Assembly (NCBI GenBank): GCA_023146365.1
Contig: JAGLCE010000033.1
Location: 1 to 43,822, forward strand
Length of the DNA stretch: 43,822 nt
Source of the DNA: Endozoicomonadaceae bacterium
Lineage (GTDB): Bacteria > Pseudomonadota > Gammaproteobacteria > Pseudomonadales > Endozoicomonadaceae
Reading direction: 5' to 3'
The translations under genes and the position numbers were made by a program. Shown piece by piece: positions 25,077 to 34,567 of this stretch; within the stretch, counting starts at the first letter, position 1; every line of letters begins with the position of its first letter. Under the pieces are notes generated by a model. That model had not been told where the DNA came from. It saw only the letters and a program-made list of their open reading frames with translations, and did no database searches.

Positions 25077-26240
25077 TTAGAGTCCAGCGGCTTTTCTGAG
25101 ATCGTCGGCCTTGTCGGTGGCTTCCCATGTGAACTCTTTCTCCTCCCGACCAAAGTGACCGTAGGCAGCTGTGGACTGATAGATAGGATGTTTCAGGTCA
25201 AGCATCTGTATCAGACCTTTCGGGCGCAGGTCGAAGAATTCACGGGCCAGTGCGCAAATCTGGTCATCTGGGGCTTTACCGGTGCCAAACGTGTTGATGC
25301 TGATGGATGTGGGTTCAGCCACGCCAATGGCATAGGAGATCTGGATTTCACAACGATCCGCCAGATTGGCCGCTACGATGTTCTTGGCGACATAACGACC
25401 TGCATAGGCCGCAGAACGGTCAACTTTGGAGGGATCCTTGCCGGAGAAAGCGCCGCCACCGTGACGAGCCATGCCGCCGTAGGTGTCAACGATGATCTTG
25501 CGACCGGTCAGACCACAGTCGCCAACAGGTCCACCAATGACAAATTTACCGGTGGGGTTGATGTGATAAAGGGTCTTACTGCTTAGCCACTCGGCAGGCA
25601 GCACCGGACGGATGATCTGTTCCAGCACTTCTTTACGAAGTTCTTCTAGGCCTATCTTGGGGCTGTGCTGGGTTGACAGGACGACAGCATCAACAGCAAT
25701 TGGTTTGCCTTCACGGTTGTAGCGCAGAGTCACTTGGCTTTTTGCGTCCGGACGCAACCAAGGTAGCTGGCGGCTCTTGCGCAGCTCGGCCTGACGCTTG
25801 ACTAGTTGGTGGGCATAATAGATCGGTGCGGGCATCAGCACATCCGTTTCATTGGTGGCGTAACCGAACATTAGACCTTGGTCACCAGCACCTTGCTCGT
25901 GATTGCTGGTTTCATCCACGCCGACCGCAATATCCCGAGACTGTTTACCGATCGCGTTCAGAACCGAAACACAGTCACCATCAAAGCCCAATTCGCCCTT
26001 GTTATAACCAATGGAGGTCACAACGTTGCGCACTAGATCTTCAATATCGACATACGTTTTGGTGCGTACCTCGCCGGCTACGATAACCATACCGGTCTTG
26101 ACCATGGTTTCCACTGCTACGCGTGACTCTGGGTCATCGGCTAGCATGGCGTCGAGAATCGCATCGGATATCTGGTCGGCAATCTTGTCCGGATGGCCTT
26201 CGGATACGGACTCTGAGGTAAAAAGTGAGTAGTCAGACAT
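25077..26240 (-). CDS. metK: S-adenosylmethionine synthetase
   Basis: A 387-residue MetK making SAM from methionine and ATP. Signature motifs are SESVSEGHPDKIADQISDA at the N-terminus, GAGDQGLMFGYA, and the loop GGGAFSGKDPSKVDRSAAY. I chose the ATG at 26240 because MSDYSLFTSESVSEGHPDK is the family start; the longer frame is not supported. Just upstream on the same strand is a decayed ArsR/methyltransferase regulator that in relatives controls SAM-cycle genes, and ahcY follows downstream. Confidence 0.98.
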   Translation of the reverse strand: MSDYSLFTSESVSEGHPDKIADQISDAILDAMLADDPESRVAVETMVKTGMVIVAGEVRTKTYVDIEDLVRNVVTSIGYNKGELGFDGDCVSVLNAIGKQSRDIAVGVDETSNHEQGAGDQGLMFGYATNETDVLMPAPIYYAHQLVKRQAELRKSRQLPWLRPDAKSQVTLRYNREGKPIAVDAVVLSTQHSPKIGLEELRKEVLEQIIRPVLPAEWLSSKTLYHINPTGKFVIGGPVGDCGLTGRKIIVDTYGGMARHGGGAFSGKDPSKVDRSAAYAGRYVAKNIVAANLADRCEIQISYAIGVAEPTSISINTFGTGKAPDDQICALAREFFDLRPKGLIQMLDLKHPIYQSTAAYGHFGREEKEFTWEATDKADDLRKAAGL

Positions 26241-26268
26241 GGGTTCTGTTTTCTCTTCTGTAAGGTGA

Positions 26269-26737
26269 TTAATTGATAACTGTATTAGATAAGGGGCATC
26301 GTAAGCTGCGCCCCTGTATCTGGAAGCCATTACGCAGCTCCAAATGTTGCGATTCGCCGACGGTGAACCCAGCCTTCTGCGCCCACCTCGTCAGCTCTTC
26401 ATGAAATCCTAACCATATATCGCCACAAGATTCGCGAATCCTGTGCTGATCATGAACACTGATCTCGCTGATGATTAGGTTTCCACCAGGCTTCAGAAGT
26501 GTGGCGGGATGCTGAAATATTATGTTGGGTGCTGGAGTGTGGTGGAGCATCATGTTGGCAATCAGACCGTCGATAGTAGTCTGCTGTGAGTTCCAGTACC
26601 CACATGGATTCCGTGCGCAGTAAACGTAGAATTTCAAGACGTAACGAATCACCGATGGCCTTGTTAAGGGTGGTCAGTGTTTGAAAATATTGTGTTCTCG
26701 TGGTTCCCAAAGATATTGGCGTTACTGTCGCAATCAT
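26269..26737 (-). pseudogene. Decayed ArsR-family regulator with methyltransferase domain (SahR-like)
   Basis: Two frames hold the two ends of one protein. The first (from 26737) has the ArsR helix-turn-helix start NKAIGDSLRLEILRLLRTES-x-WVLELT. The second (down to 26269) has the methyltransferase C-terminus: IANMMLHHTP, LLKPGGNLIISEIS, RESCGDIWLGF and LELRNGFQIQ. The intervening 150 or so residues are missing and the frames do not match, so an internal deletion with frame change has occurred around 26560-26600. In many proteobacteria such genes sit beside metK and ahcY and include SahR, a SAH-responsive repressor of the SAM cycle. Here regulation is probably lost. Confidence 0.8.
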
Positions 26738-26760
26738 AGGACGAAGCTTAACAATGAGGT

Positions 26761-26792
26761 GACTCTATATCAAAATAAATTGATGTAGAGTC
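26761..26792. repeat. Inverted repeat upstream of the SahR-like pseudogene
   Basis: GACTCTATATCAA and TTGATGTAGAGTC form a 13-bp stem with one G-U-type mismatch around a 6-base loop. It sits 24 bases before the start of the broken regulator. It could be that regulator's old operator or a small mobile-element relic. Confidence 0.6.
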
Positions 26793-26945
26793 CAATTATT
26801 TATACAAAAATATAATGATATGCATGTTTAAAGCGATAAAATAGTTGATGACAGGGCTTGTGAGCGTTTGTGATTAAACCAACCAATAAACAGGGCAGCA
26901 TTCCTGCGAGGAGACGTTTTTCACTGAATCATTGGAGGGAAGTCT

Positions 26946-27650
26946 ATGAATCTTGGGATTTTACAATGTGGCAACTTTACCTCGAAACTGATAGAAGAGT
27001 ATGGCCCTTATCCTTCAATGTTTAAAACGCTTTTTTCCAGTGCTGGGGCGTTGGAATATGAAATTTATACCTGCTTACATGGTCAGTTTCCGGAAAGTCC
27101 GGATGTCTGCGACGCTTGGCTGATCACTGGCAGCAAGTATGGCGCTTACGACCCGATAGACTGGATCATGCAGCTGGAGAGTTTTATTCGAGCGCTGTAT
27201 GCCGCACAAAAGAAGACCATTGGGATCTGCTTCGGGCACCAAATCATGGCGCAGGCGATGGGCGGGAGGGTGGTACAATCAAGCCGGAGCTGGGGAGTGG
27301 GGGTTTCATTTAATCAGATCGCATTGCGTAAACCCTGGATGAAACCCTACTGTGATACGTTTGATATTGTCAGTTTTCATCAAGATCAGATCATAGATCT
27401 GCCAAAAAATGTCGAGGTACTGGCCGGAAATGCATTTTGCCCCTACTACATGCTGCAGTATGACGATTGCTTCTTGAGTATCCAGGGGCATCCTGAGTTA
27501 AGTTTGGATTTTGTCCGATCGCTGTTTGACAGCAATAATTTTCAGATAGAGCCCAGTCGTGTTCGCGAAGCGTTGATATCACTGCATGCGCCCATCGATT
27601 CCGAGCGAGTTGCTTGCTGGATGATGAGGTTTTTGACCGACGAGTCATAA
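26946..27650 (+). CDS. Class I glutamine amidotransferase (GMP synthase-like)
   Basis: A 234-residue single-domain glutamine amidotransferase of the YfeJ-like group. The nucleophile elbow is GICFGHQ with Cys98 or so, and the catalytic His-Glu are in SIQGHPEL. No synthase domain follows, so the acceptor substrate is unknown; relatives are thought to hydrolyse glutamine or gamma-glutamyl compounds in defence or nitrogen use. GGAGGGA precedes the ATG. It is transcribed away from the metK-ahcY unit. The next gene is 350 bases away. Confidence 0.85.
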   Translation: MNLGILQCGNFTSKLIEEYGPYPSMFKTLFSSAGALEYEIYTCLHGQFPESPDVCDAWLITGSKYGAYDPIDWIMQLESFIRALYAAQKKTIGICFGHQIMAQAMGGRVVQSSRSWGVGVSFNQIALRKPWMKPYCDTFDIVSFHQDQIIDLPKNVEVLAGNAFCPYYMLQYDDCFLSIQGHPELSLDFVRSLFDSNNFQIEPSRVREALISLHAPIDSERVACWMMRFLTDES

Positions 27651-27808
27651 CCTCACCATAAAAGGCTGTTAAGTAGACTCTGCCTTGCTGACAGTCTCAG
27701 GGTCTCAGACCTGAATGTGCGTCGAAAACCGGTGCAAAGCACTAGAGACAGGTATAAAACCGATTATTTGGCGTTAAATGCTCCAGTGAGTTTCGTAATG
27801 GGTGACAA

Positions 27809-27862
27809 AATGAGGAAAGTTTAATGAGCTCAGCCAAAGTCGCTGGTTATGCTGAGGTCTCA
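27809..27862 (+). repeat. 54-bp dispersed repeat, copy 2
   Basis: This is the second copy of the repeat at 21404-21457, in the same orientation, with two mismatches in 54 positions. It lies in the 366-base gap after the glutamine amidotransferase gene, where nothing else recognisable is seen. The two copies bracket a 6.4-kb stretch with the glycosyltransferase, ahcY, metK and amidotransferase genes. Confidence 0.9.
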
Positions 27863-28016
27863 TATTACAAATATGATCGGTTTTTCTGATTTATGCTGAG
27901 GTTTTGTTTGACTGATGTTTAGATACGGTCTTTTAGCGTGAATTGCGATACACTGCATCTCTGTTTTTCCTGATTCCTACCGATCAATTTATGAAGGCAA
28001 TACTTGCAGGTCATTC

Positions 28017-28306
28017 ATGATGGCAATGCTTGCTCAACAGGTAACACTCGGTTTTTGGCTGGGTGTTTGAGTTTATTGATACCGTTTTCGGCTTCTATCG
28101 ATAGTATTTTCCTTATTATTGGTGGTGTGATCTTGTTGATATATACGGTTGAGGTGGTGATGTGGCGGGTGTGCATTCTTACCATGAACGATCATTTTTC
28201 GGTAAATTGCCTGCCGCTACTGACCCTCGGTTTTTTTCTATATGGCGATACTGATGTTGCGTCAGCAACCCGTGCAGGAGCACTGATAGGCGCTTATGCT
28301 CAATAG
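28017..28306 (+). pseudogene. Small DUF1145-like membrane protein, frameshifted
   Basis: From the ATG at 28017 the frame reads MMAMLAQQVTLGFWLGV and then stops; continuing one base shifted it reads LSLLIPFSASIDSIFLIIGG and a second hydrophobic stretch. Joined, these make a two-helix small membrane protein that resembles the DUF1145 family. As an alternative, a TTG at 28004 opens a 100-residue frame covering most of the same DNA. Its end overlaps the dinG start by 11 bases. Identification is weak. Confidence 0.4.
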
Positions 28307-30437
28307 CGAGATAAAAACGACTATTCAAACAGCCTACTCAGCCTTTTTGAAGGGTAAGCAGTTGAACGCCCGACTGGGTCAGAGACTGATGATTGCCGAG
28401 ATCGCCAACACCTTGGGGTCGATCGAGCAGGATGACAGTGGTAAGCGCACCTCAGACCCTGCGGTCTGCGTGATTGAGGCTGGCACTGGCACCGGTAAAA
28501 CGGTGGGTTATTGTCTGGCATCCATTCCCGTTGCCAAGGCGATGGATAAAACACTGGTCATTGCCACTGCCACGGTGGCCTTGCAGGAACAGATTATCAA
28601 CAAGGATCTGCCGGAGATCAGTCAACATAGTGGACTGAATTTTTCCATTGGCTTGGCCAAGGGGCGACGTCGTTATCTGTGTCTGCAAAAGTTGAATTTC
28701 CTGTTGCAATCCACCCAGTCAGCATCTGCTACCATGGCACTGTTCCATGACGGGGACTTTGCTATTGATCTGGATAAAGATGCCCAAAAACTTTACGAAG
28801 AGATGCTCGGGGACATAGCTTCAAGTCGCTGGAGTGGTGATCGAGACAGCTGGCCCGTAGCTGTGGATGATGAGCAATGGCAACAGCTGACTGTGACGCA
28901 TGCCCAGTGCAGTGGCCGCCGTTGTCCACACTTTTCGAACTGCTCTTTTTATCAGGCACGGGGTACGCTGGACAACGTGGATGTGATAGTGGCTAATCAC
29001 GACTTGGTGCTGTCAGATCTGATGCTGGGCGGGGGTGCGGTTCTGCCGCCGCCGAAAGATTGCATTTATATCTTCGATGAAGGCCATCACTTGCCTGATA
29101 AAGCGATAGGTCATTTTGCCTGTGAAACCCGTCTGGCTGATATGGGTCTCTGGCTGGAGCACTCCACTCGGCAGCTAAAAAAAATGGTGGAGCAGCATTC
29201 GTTTCCGGACAATATCGGCGGTTGGTTTGAGCGTTTGTCAGGCAAGTACAAGGAGCTTATAAGCGATCAAACGTTGATGCGGGAAGCCCTGATGTCGGCG
29301 GCAGAGTTTCGTCTGGAAGAAGAGACGGAGTTTGGTAGAGTCCTGCTATACCGGTTTCCGCGTGGTGTGATCCCAGAAGCGCTGCGGGAGTTGGCAGGTC
29401 GTTTAAAGGTCGGTTTCAATGCGTCGGTTGATCTGGCAGACCGCATTGTGACTGAACTCAAATCCGCCATGAATGATGAAGTGGCAGGGGTTGATCGACA
29501 GCATGCTGAACAGATGTTTCCGGTCGTCGGTATGATGCTGTCGCGATTGCAGAACACGCTTTCGCTCTGGGAGTTCTGGAGTATTGTTGATCCCGAAGGT
29601 GAACCGCCGCTGACGCGCTGGCTACGCTGGACGGAGTACCGGGGTAACCAGGAGTTAGTGGTGTCTAGCAGCTTGATTCTAGCGGGCAAGTTGTTAAAGC
29701 AACATCTCTGGAATACGGCTTATGGCGTAGTGGTGACATCCGCAACGTTAACGGCGCTGGGTGAGTTTGATCGTTATCGAATGCGAGCAGGATTGCCTGA
29801 AGATGCTAACTGTCAGAAAGTGCCCAGTCCGTTCAGTCATGGTGATGCTGCCGTGCTTTCGGTGCCTAGGTTACTCGCTGATCCAAGCGATGCCAAGAAG
29901 CATACTGAAGAGATTATTGAACAGTTGCCTGCGTTGATTGGGAAGGTTAAGGGTGCGTTGGTATTGTTTTCTTCCCGTCGTCAGATGCACGACGTCCATT
30001 GTGGCTTGATCGATGAATGGCGTGATCGGGTCATGCTGCAGGATGATTATACCAAGCAGGAGCTGATCCGACTGCACAAGAAAACCATTGATGAGGGTGG
30101 TTGCAGCGTTATTTTTGGTCTGGCGAGCTTGGCTGAAGGAATCGATTTACCCGGTGTCTATTGTGAGCATGTAATCATTGCCAAGATTCCTTTTTCTGTT
30201 CCGGATGATCCAGTGGGAGCGGCACTGTCAGAGTGGGTGGAATCCCGTGGGGGCAATCCGTTTATGGAGATTACCGTACCAGATGCGGCGATTCGCTTGG
30301 TTCAGGCCAGTGGTCGGTTATTGCGTTGTGAAAATGACACAGGACGTATTACAGTGATGGATCGGCGACTGGTAACCCGTCGGTATGGACAGACGCTATT
30401 GAACTCCATGCCAGCTTATAGAAGAGAGATTGCATGA
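28296..30437 (+). CDS. dinG: ATP-dependent DNA helicase DinG
   Basis: A 713-residue XPD-like superfamily 2 helicase. It has Walker A AGTGTGKT at 62-69, a cysteine cluster for the iron-sulphur domain (CLQK, then CSGRRCPHFSNC), the FDEGHH Walker B, and C-terminal motifs EGIDLPG and QASGRLLR. DinG unwinds R-loops, D-loops and other structures and helps forks pass transcription complexes. No LexA box was recognised before it. Its ATG lies inside the end of the small upstream frame, and its stop overlaps the next gene. Confidence 0.95.
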   Translation: MLNSEIKTTIQTAYSAFLKGKQLNARLGQRLMIAEIANTLGSIEQDDSGKRTSDPAVCVIEAGTGTGKTVGYCLASIPVAKAMDKTLVIATATVALQEQIINKDLPEISQHSGLNFSIGLAKGRRRYLCLQKLNFLLQSTQSASATMALFHDGDFAIDLDKDAQKLYEEMLGDIASSRWSGDRDSWPVAVDDEQWQQLTVTHAQCSGRRCPHFSNCSFYQARGTLDNVDVIVANHDLVLSDLMLGGGAVLPPPKDCIYIFDEGHHLPDKAIGHFACETRLADMGLWLEHSTRQLKKMVEQHSFPDNIGGWFERLSGKYKELISDQTLMREALMSAAEFRLEEETEFGRVLLYRFPRGVIPEALRELAGRLKVGFNASVDLADRIVTELKSAMNDEVAGVDRQHAEQMFPVVGMMLSRLQNTLSLWEFWSIVDPEGEPPLTRWLRWTEYRGNQELVVSSSLILAGKLLKQHLWNTAYGVVVTSATLTALGEFDRYRMRAGLPEDANCQKVPSPFSHGDAAVLSVPRLLADPSDAKKHTEEIIEQLPALIGKVKGALVLFSSRRQMHDVHCGLIDEWRDRVMLQDDYTKQELIRLHKKTIDEGGCSVIFGLASLAEGIDLPGVYCEHVIIAKIPFSVPDDPVGAALSEWVESRGGNPFMEITVPDAAIRLVQASGRLLRCENDTGRITVMDRRLVTRRYGQTLLNSMPAYRREIA

Positions 30438-31606
30438 CAGCGGCTGATGATGGCATTCAGGGATATCATGAGCTGAAGTTTGAGCCAGTTCGCGAAGCTT
30501 TTGGACGTCTATTTACTGAGGGTAACGAACTGGGGGCTGCGCTGGCAGTGACTATTGCTGGCGAGTCGGTGCTTGATCTCTGGGGTGGTTTTATGGACAA
30601 GGAGCGCACTGAACCTTGGCATCATGATACCTTGGTCAATGTGTTCTCCTGTAGCAAGGGCATAGCTACTTTGTGTATGCTGAGACTGGTGCAGGATGGC
30701 CGTTTGTCACTGGATGCATCGGTCGTCGAATACTGGCCAGAGTTTGGACAGAATGGCAAGGAAAACATTACGTTACGTCATATTCTGACGCATAGGTCAG
30801 GCCTTTCAGCGTTTCACCCGACCATTCCCGATGACGATCTGTTTGACTGGACGGCAATGGTTAATCATATCGAACAGGAGTCCTCTTGGTGGCAGCCTGG
30901 ATCTTGTCACGGTTATGCGCCGATTACCTTTGGTTGGCTGCTGGGTGAACTGTTTCGCCGAGTGACGGGGATGACGATGGGCGCTTGGTTGCAGCGTGAG
31001 ATCATGGGGCCACTGGACGCATCATTCTATTTTGGCATTCCTGATGAAGATCATGGCCTGATAGCACGTATGACCAAGGGCGGGCCAGTACGAGGAGACC
31101 GAGCGGCACAGCGACTGTATGAGGAGATGACCGATAATCCCATGGGTGTGACCGCACGAGCCTTCAGTAATCCTGTGACTCTCCAGAGCAGTACCAATCG
31201 ATCGGAATGGCGCAGGATGGAATTACCCTCGGTTAACGGCCATGGAACAGCGAGTGCTTTGGCAAAGGTGTATGGCATTCTGTCTGTAGGAGGTGGTCAG
31301 TTGCTGGACGCCTCATTATTGCAGGAGGCGACACAGGAGCAGGTGTGTGGTCCTGATGCAGTGCTCAAGTGCAGTACCCGATTTGGTTTGGGGTTTATGC
31401 TGGGACAGCCGGGTCATCATCTGGCAGGTTTTGGATCATCACGTCATACTTTTGGACATGCTGGAGCTGGTGGGTCGTTGACGTTTGCTGATCCGAAGCG
31501 GCAGATCGGATTTGCGTTCGTAACTAACAGTATGGGGCCTTACGTGTTGGTTGATCCAAGGGCTGAGCAGTTGGTCGGTGAGTTATATCGCTCAATCTCT
31601 CTTTGA
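30434..31606 (+). CDS. Serine hydrolase, beta-lactamase class C / EstB family
   Basis: A 390-residue serine hydrolase with the class C beta-lactamase-like fold. SCSK (near residue 73) is the SxxK nucleophile motif, a Tyr in GYAP is the usual second-motif residue, and HTFGHAGAGGS near 338-348 is the third motif region. There is no signal peptide, so a cytoplasmic esterase such as EstB is more likely than a true beta-lactamase. The ATG overlaps the dinG stop by four bases (ATGA), so translation is coupled. Confidence 0.88.
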   Translation: MTAADDGIQGYHELKFEPVREAFGRLFTEGNELGAALAVTIAGESVLDLWGGFMDKERTEPWHHDTLVNVFSCSKGIATLCMLRLVQDGRLSLDASVVEYWPEFGQNGKENITLRHILTHRSGLSAFHPTIPDDDLFDWTAMVNHIEQESSWWQPGSCHGYAPITFGWLLGELFRRVTGMTMGAWLQREIMGPLDASFYFGIPDEDHGLIARMTKGGPVRGDRAAQRLYEEMTDNPMGVTARAFSNPVTLQSSTNRSEWRRMELPSVNGHGTASALAKVYGILSVGGGQLLDASLLQEATQEQVCGPDAVLKCSTRFGLGFMLGQPGHHLAGFGSSRHTFGHAGAGGSLTFADPKRQIGFAFVTNSMGPYVLVDPRAEQLVGELYRSISL

Positions 31607-31625
31607 TGGTGTGCCAAGGTAAACG

Positions 31626-32279
31626 CTATCCAAGAATGCCTTCGATACATTGAGATCCCTTATGCAGAGGATTGTTGACATAAGTAGAGACTGGCCACAT
31701 TTTTAGTAGCTCATCATCACAGGGTTTCAGTAGTGCCAGACAATCAGCCTTGTCGATGTCACTGGTCAGCCAAGTATTGTAATTATCAGGATTCATGATG
31801 ACTGGCATACGGTCGTGAATCTCGCCCGTCACTTTGTTGGCTACAGTGGTGATGATGGCGCAGGAGTCGTAAAAGACATCCTTTGACGCATGGTAGCGTT
31901 CCCAGATACCCGCAAATGCCAGAAGAGATCTGTCCTGAGCGCGGATATACCATGGTTGCTTTCGCTCTGACAGCGACTGCCATTCATAATAACCGTCAGC
32001 AGGTATCAGGCAGCGACGTTGCTGAAAGGCGCTGCGGAACATGGGTTTTTCGGCAAGCGTCTCGGCGCGAGCATTGATCTGGGCTCGTGACAGATCTTTC
32101 AGCCAGCTAGGTGCTAGTCCCCAGCTAGCGGTTGTACATTCCCGCACCTCTTGTTGGCGAATGATCGTTACTTGGTCGCGAGGTACGATGTTGTAAAGTG
32201 GAAATTGGCGAAACTGTAGGTCAAGCGCAAACGGGTGACAATCGACCTGCTCTCTTAGCAGTGTATAACGTCCACACAC
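31626..32279 (-). CDS. SRAP-family (HMCES/YedK) abasic-site protein
   Basis: A 217-residue SOS response-associated peptidase family protein that crosslinks to abasic sites in single-stranded DNA. I chose the GTG at 32279 because it gives M-C-G-R-Y with Cys at position 2, the residue that must become N-terminal; ATG starts upstream would bury it (a Met at 32291 gives MNTTVCGRY). An AGGA lies about 11 bases before this GTG. Other conserved sites are INARAET, ADGYYEW and HDRMPVI. It is convergent with the serine hydrolase gene. Confidence 0.92.
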   Translation of the reverse strand: MCGRYTLLREQVDCHPFALDLQFRQFPLYNIVPRDQVTIIRQQEVRECTTASWGLAPSWLKDLSRAQINARAETLAEKPMFRSAFQQRRCLIPADGYYEWQSLSERKQPWYIRAQDRSLLAFAGIWERYHASKDVFYDSCAIITTVANKVTGEIHDRMPVIMNPDNYNTWLTSDIDKADCLALLKPCDDELLKMWPVSTYVNNPLHKGSQCIEGILG

Positions 32280-32372
32280 TGTCGTATTCATCCTGAGTAG
32301 AATCGTCAATAATCGATGGAACAGTGCCAATCGTTGACTCGTTGTCGGGCGCCATCGGTATCGGCGATGTGA

Positions 32373-32897
32373 TTAGTTTTTCAGATAAATCTGTTGTAAC
32401 TGGGTAGACAATATTTGTGCCTTCTCTATCTGCTCTGATGTCAGTAGTTTGCTGATATCTTTCTGTAGTTGAGCGGTCTGTTCCTTGATTGAGGACTCTT
32501 TCAGTTGGCTCAGAGAGGCCCAAATATAGGCAGAGATCATGTTGGGGTCGGTACCACTACCCTTGAAATAGGCTTTGGCCAATTCGTATTGAGCAACTGA
32601 GTCAAATTGACGGGCGGCTTCGGCGTAATATTTGAAGGCACGAGTCATGTCTTTCTCAACCCCTCGACCCTTACTATAGATTTCTCCAAGCATGCGCTGG
32701 GCTTCAGAGGAGTGCTTCTCTGCAGCCTTGCTTAACTCTTGAATGATTTGCTGTATTTGTTTTTGATTGCCATGTGTGAGCACATCATACTTCTGGCTTA
32801 TCATGGGCGGCGTGAGATGCATTGTCTCTTCCGCGGGTGCGGCGACGCTGATTGCTGTCAATAATGCTATTGAAAGCACTCTATATTTGATCTGCAT
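32373..32897 (-). CDS. Sel1-repeat exported protein
   Basis: A 174-residue protein with a signal peptide (MQIKYRVLSIALLTAISVAA) and at least two Sel1-type repeats (SSEAQRMLGEIYSKGRGVEK and DSVAQYELAKAYFKGSGTDP). The C-terminal 45 residues are helical and Gln-rich. Sel1-like proteins mediate protein contacts and are common in host-associated bacteria, but no specific partner is suggested. It lies 93 bases upstream of the SRAP gene on the same strand. Confidence 0.8.
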   Translation of the reverse strand: MQIKYRVLSIALLTAISVAAPAEETMHLTPPMISQKYDVLTHGNQKQIQQIIQELSKAAEKHSSEAQRMLGEIYSKGRGVEKDMTRAFKYYAEAARQFDSVAQYELAKAYFKGSGTDPNMISAYIWASLSQLKESSIKEQTAQLQKDISKLLTSEQIEKAQILSTQLQQIYLKN

Positions 32898-33140
32898 GAT
32901 TGCCTCGCAGTTTTGACGTTAAACTTTCCAGATTGTACGCATTTTTCAAGTAAATGCTATATTTACTCGAGTTTGTCAACTGTTTTCGTAAGTGGCTGGA
33001 AGGACATGATGATTTACCTGACAGGACCGGCTTCCTGCACCTCCTTGCCACGCAGAGATTGACCTCTTTTAAAAAATGAAACCAGCAGATACAGAAATCG
33101 TTGAGCTATATGGTTTATACTGGGGGCTTTCCAATGGTAA

Positions 33141-34322
33141 ATGCCGAGTGATAGTGTATTAATGGAGCAATTTGACGATATTCGTCCTTACAGTGATCAA
33201 GAGGTTCGTCCGATACTGGATCGCTTGTTGCAGGATGAACAGCTGCTTTTTGCACTGACTCGCTTCAGCTATCCATCGCTGGCATTCACGTTGTTTGGCG
33301 GTTTATTACGTCCGTTAACTCGCTTTCTGTTACAGCGCAAGTTGTCGGGTGTCAATGATGTTGCTGGATTGCAGGATATTGTCGCATCGTATATTGATCG
33401 CGTCGTTAAAAAAACAACGAGTGATGTTGTTTGGATTGGCCTAGATAATCTGGAGCCTGATCAATCGTATCTGTTTCTCAGCAACCATCGGGACATTGTC
33501 ATGGACTCTGCGTTCGTGAACTATGGATTGTACAATCAGGGCATGGACACCATGCGTGTGGCAATTGGCGATAACTTGCTGGGACGGTCATACGTCAGTG
33601 ATTTGATGCGCTTGAACAAGAGTTTTATCGTTAAGCGCTCACTGAGTTCTCGGCGAGAAAAACTAGCCGCTTATCAGACCTTATCTACTTTTATTAATCA
33701 CTCGATTGACAGCGGCCACTCGGTCTGGATGGCGCATCGAGAGGGGCGTGCGAAGGATGGCAATGACCGAACCGATAGCGCTATTATCAAAATGTTGAAC
33801 ATGAGTCAGAAGGGGAAAGGGCGCAGTCTTGGTGAGGTCATAGCTCAGTTGCGGATTGTTCCTGTGGCTGTCTCTTATGAGTATGATGCCTGTGACCTGC
33901 AGAAAGCGAATGAGTTGCATATTCGGTCGCAGCAAGGGAGTTATGATAAAGCCGACGATGAAGATGTGAAGAGTATCGGCATGGGTATTAATGGTTGGAA
34001 AGGGCGAGTGTGTGTCTCTTTCGGCGATGTATTGGGGTCGACGTTTGAGTCAGCTGCTGACGTTGCGCAAGAAGTGGATCGTCAGATACATGCCATTTTC
34101 CACCTGCATTCATCTAATTATATCGCTTATGATTTGCTCTGTGATCAGCAGGAAATGCAGAGGATTCCAGATTGGGAGAGTTTGTTTTCTGAAACGGATC
34201 TAACGGAGAAGTGGCGACGCTTTAAAAGTCGCATGAATGCGTGCCAGCCTGATAGTAAAGAGTGGTTTCTGAGATTATATGCCAACCCAGTGATTAACCA
34301 CTTTTTGGATAGAGTTGTCTGA
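33141..34322 (+). CDS. Glycerol-3-phosphate/acylglycerol acyltransferase-like protein
   Basis: A 393-residue acyltransferase of the PlsC superfamily. The catalytic motif is SNHRDIVMDSAF, a form seen in a subgroup of predicted 1-acylglycerol-3-phosphate acyltransferases. Further blocks are VKRSLSSRREK, WMAHREGRAKDGNDRT and VPVAVSYEYD. It would make membrane phospholipid or another acyl ester. An ATG seven codons further in (MEQFDD) is an alternative start. It stands alone between a Sel1-type gene and corB. Confidence 0.85.
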   Translation: MPSDSVLMEQFDDIRPYSDQEVRPILDRLLQDEQLLFALTRFSYPSLAFTLFGGLLRPLTRFLLQRKLSGVNDVAGLQDIVASYIDRVVKKTTSDVVWIGLDNLEPDQSYLFLSNHRDIVMDSAFVNYGLYNQGMDTMRVAIGDNLLGRSYVSDLMRLNKSFIVKRSLSSRREKLAAYQTLSTFINHSIDSGHSVWMAHREGRAKDGNDRTDSAIIKMLNMSQKGKGRSLGEVIAQLRIVPVAVSYEYDACDLQKANELHIRSQQGSYDKADDEDVKSIGMGINGWKGRVCVSFGDVLGSTFESAADVAQEVDRQIHAIFHLHSSNYIAYDLLCDQQEMQRIPDWESLFSETDLTEKWRRFKSRMNACQPDSKEWFLRLYANPVINHFLDRVV

Positions 34323-34567
34323 TAGGTTTCAGTTGAGAAAATCTCTATTCTCAGCTAATTCTCAGCTAAGTGGTGCTTACAAAAACTCAGATGGCATAGA
34401 TGGTCGCACTGGTTATGATTCAGTGGTTGAAGGTTGCGATGCTGAATCTTGTTGACCATGCGTGCCGATGGTCGTTTTTAGTGGCTCTCTTAAGTTTACT
34501 CGTGAGGGAGAGTGGCAGGCTCGCCTCGCTACCTCCATAATACGGGCCTGTTGAGATGTGATGGGGT

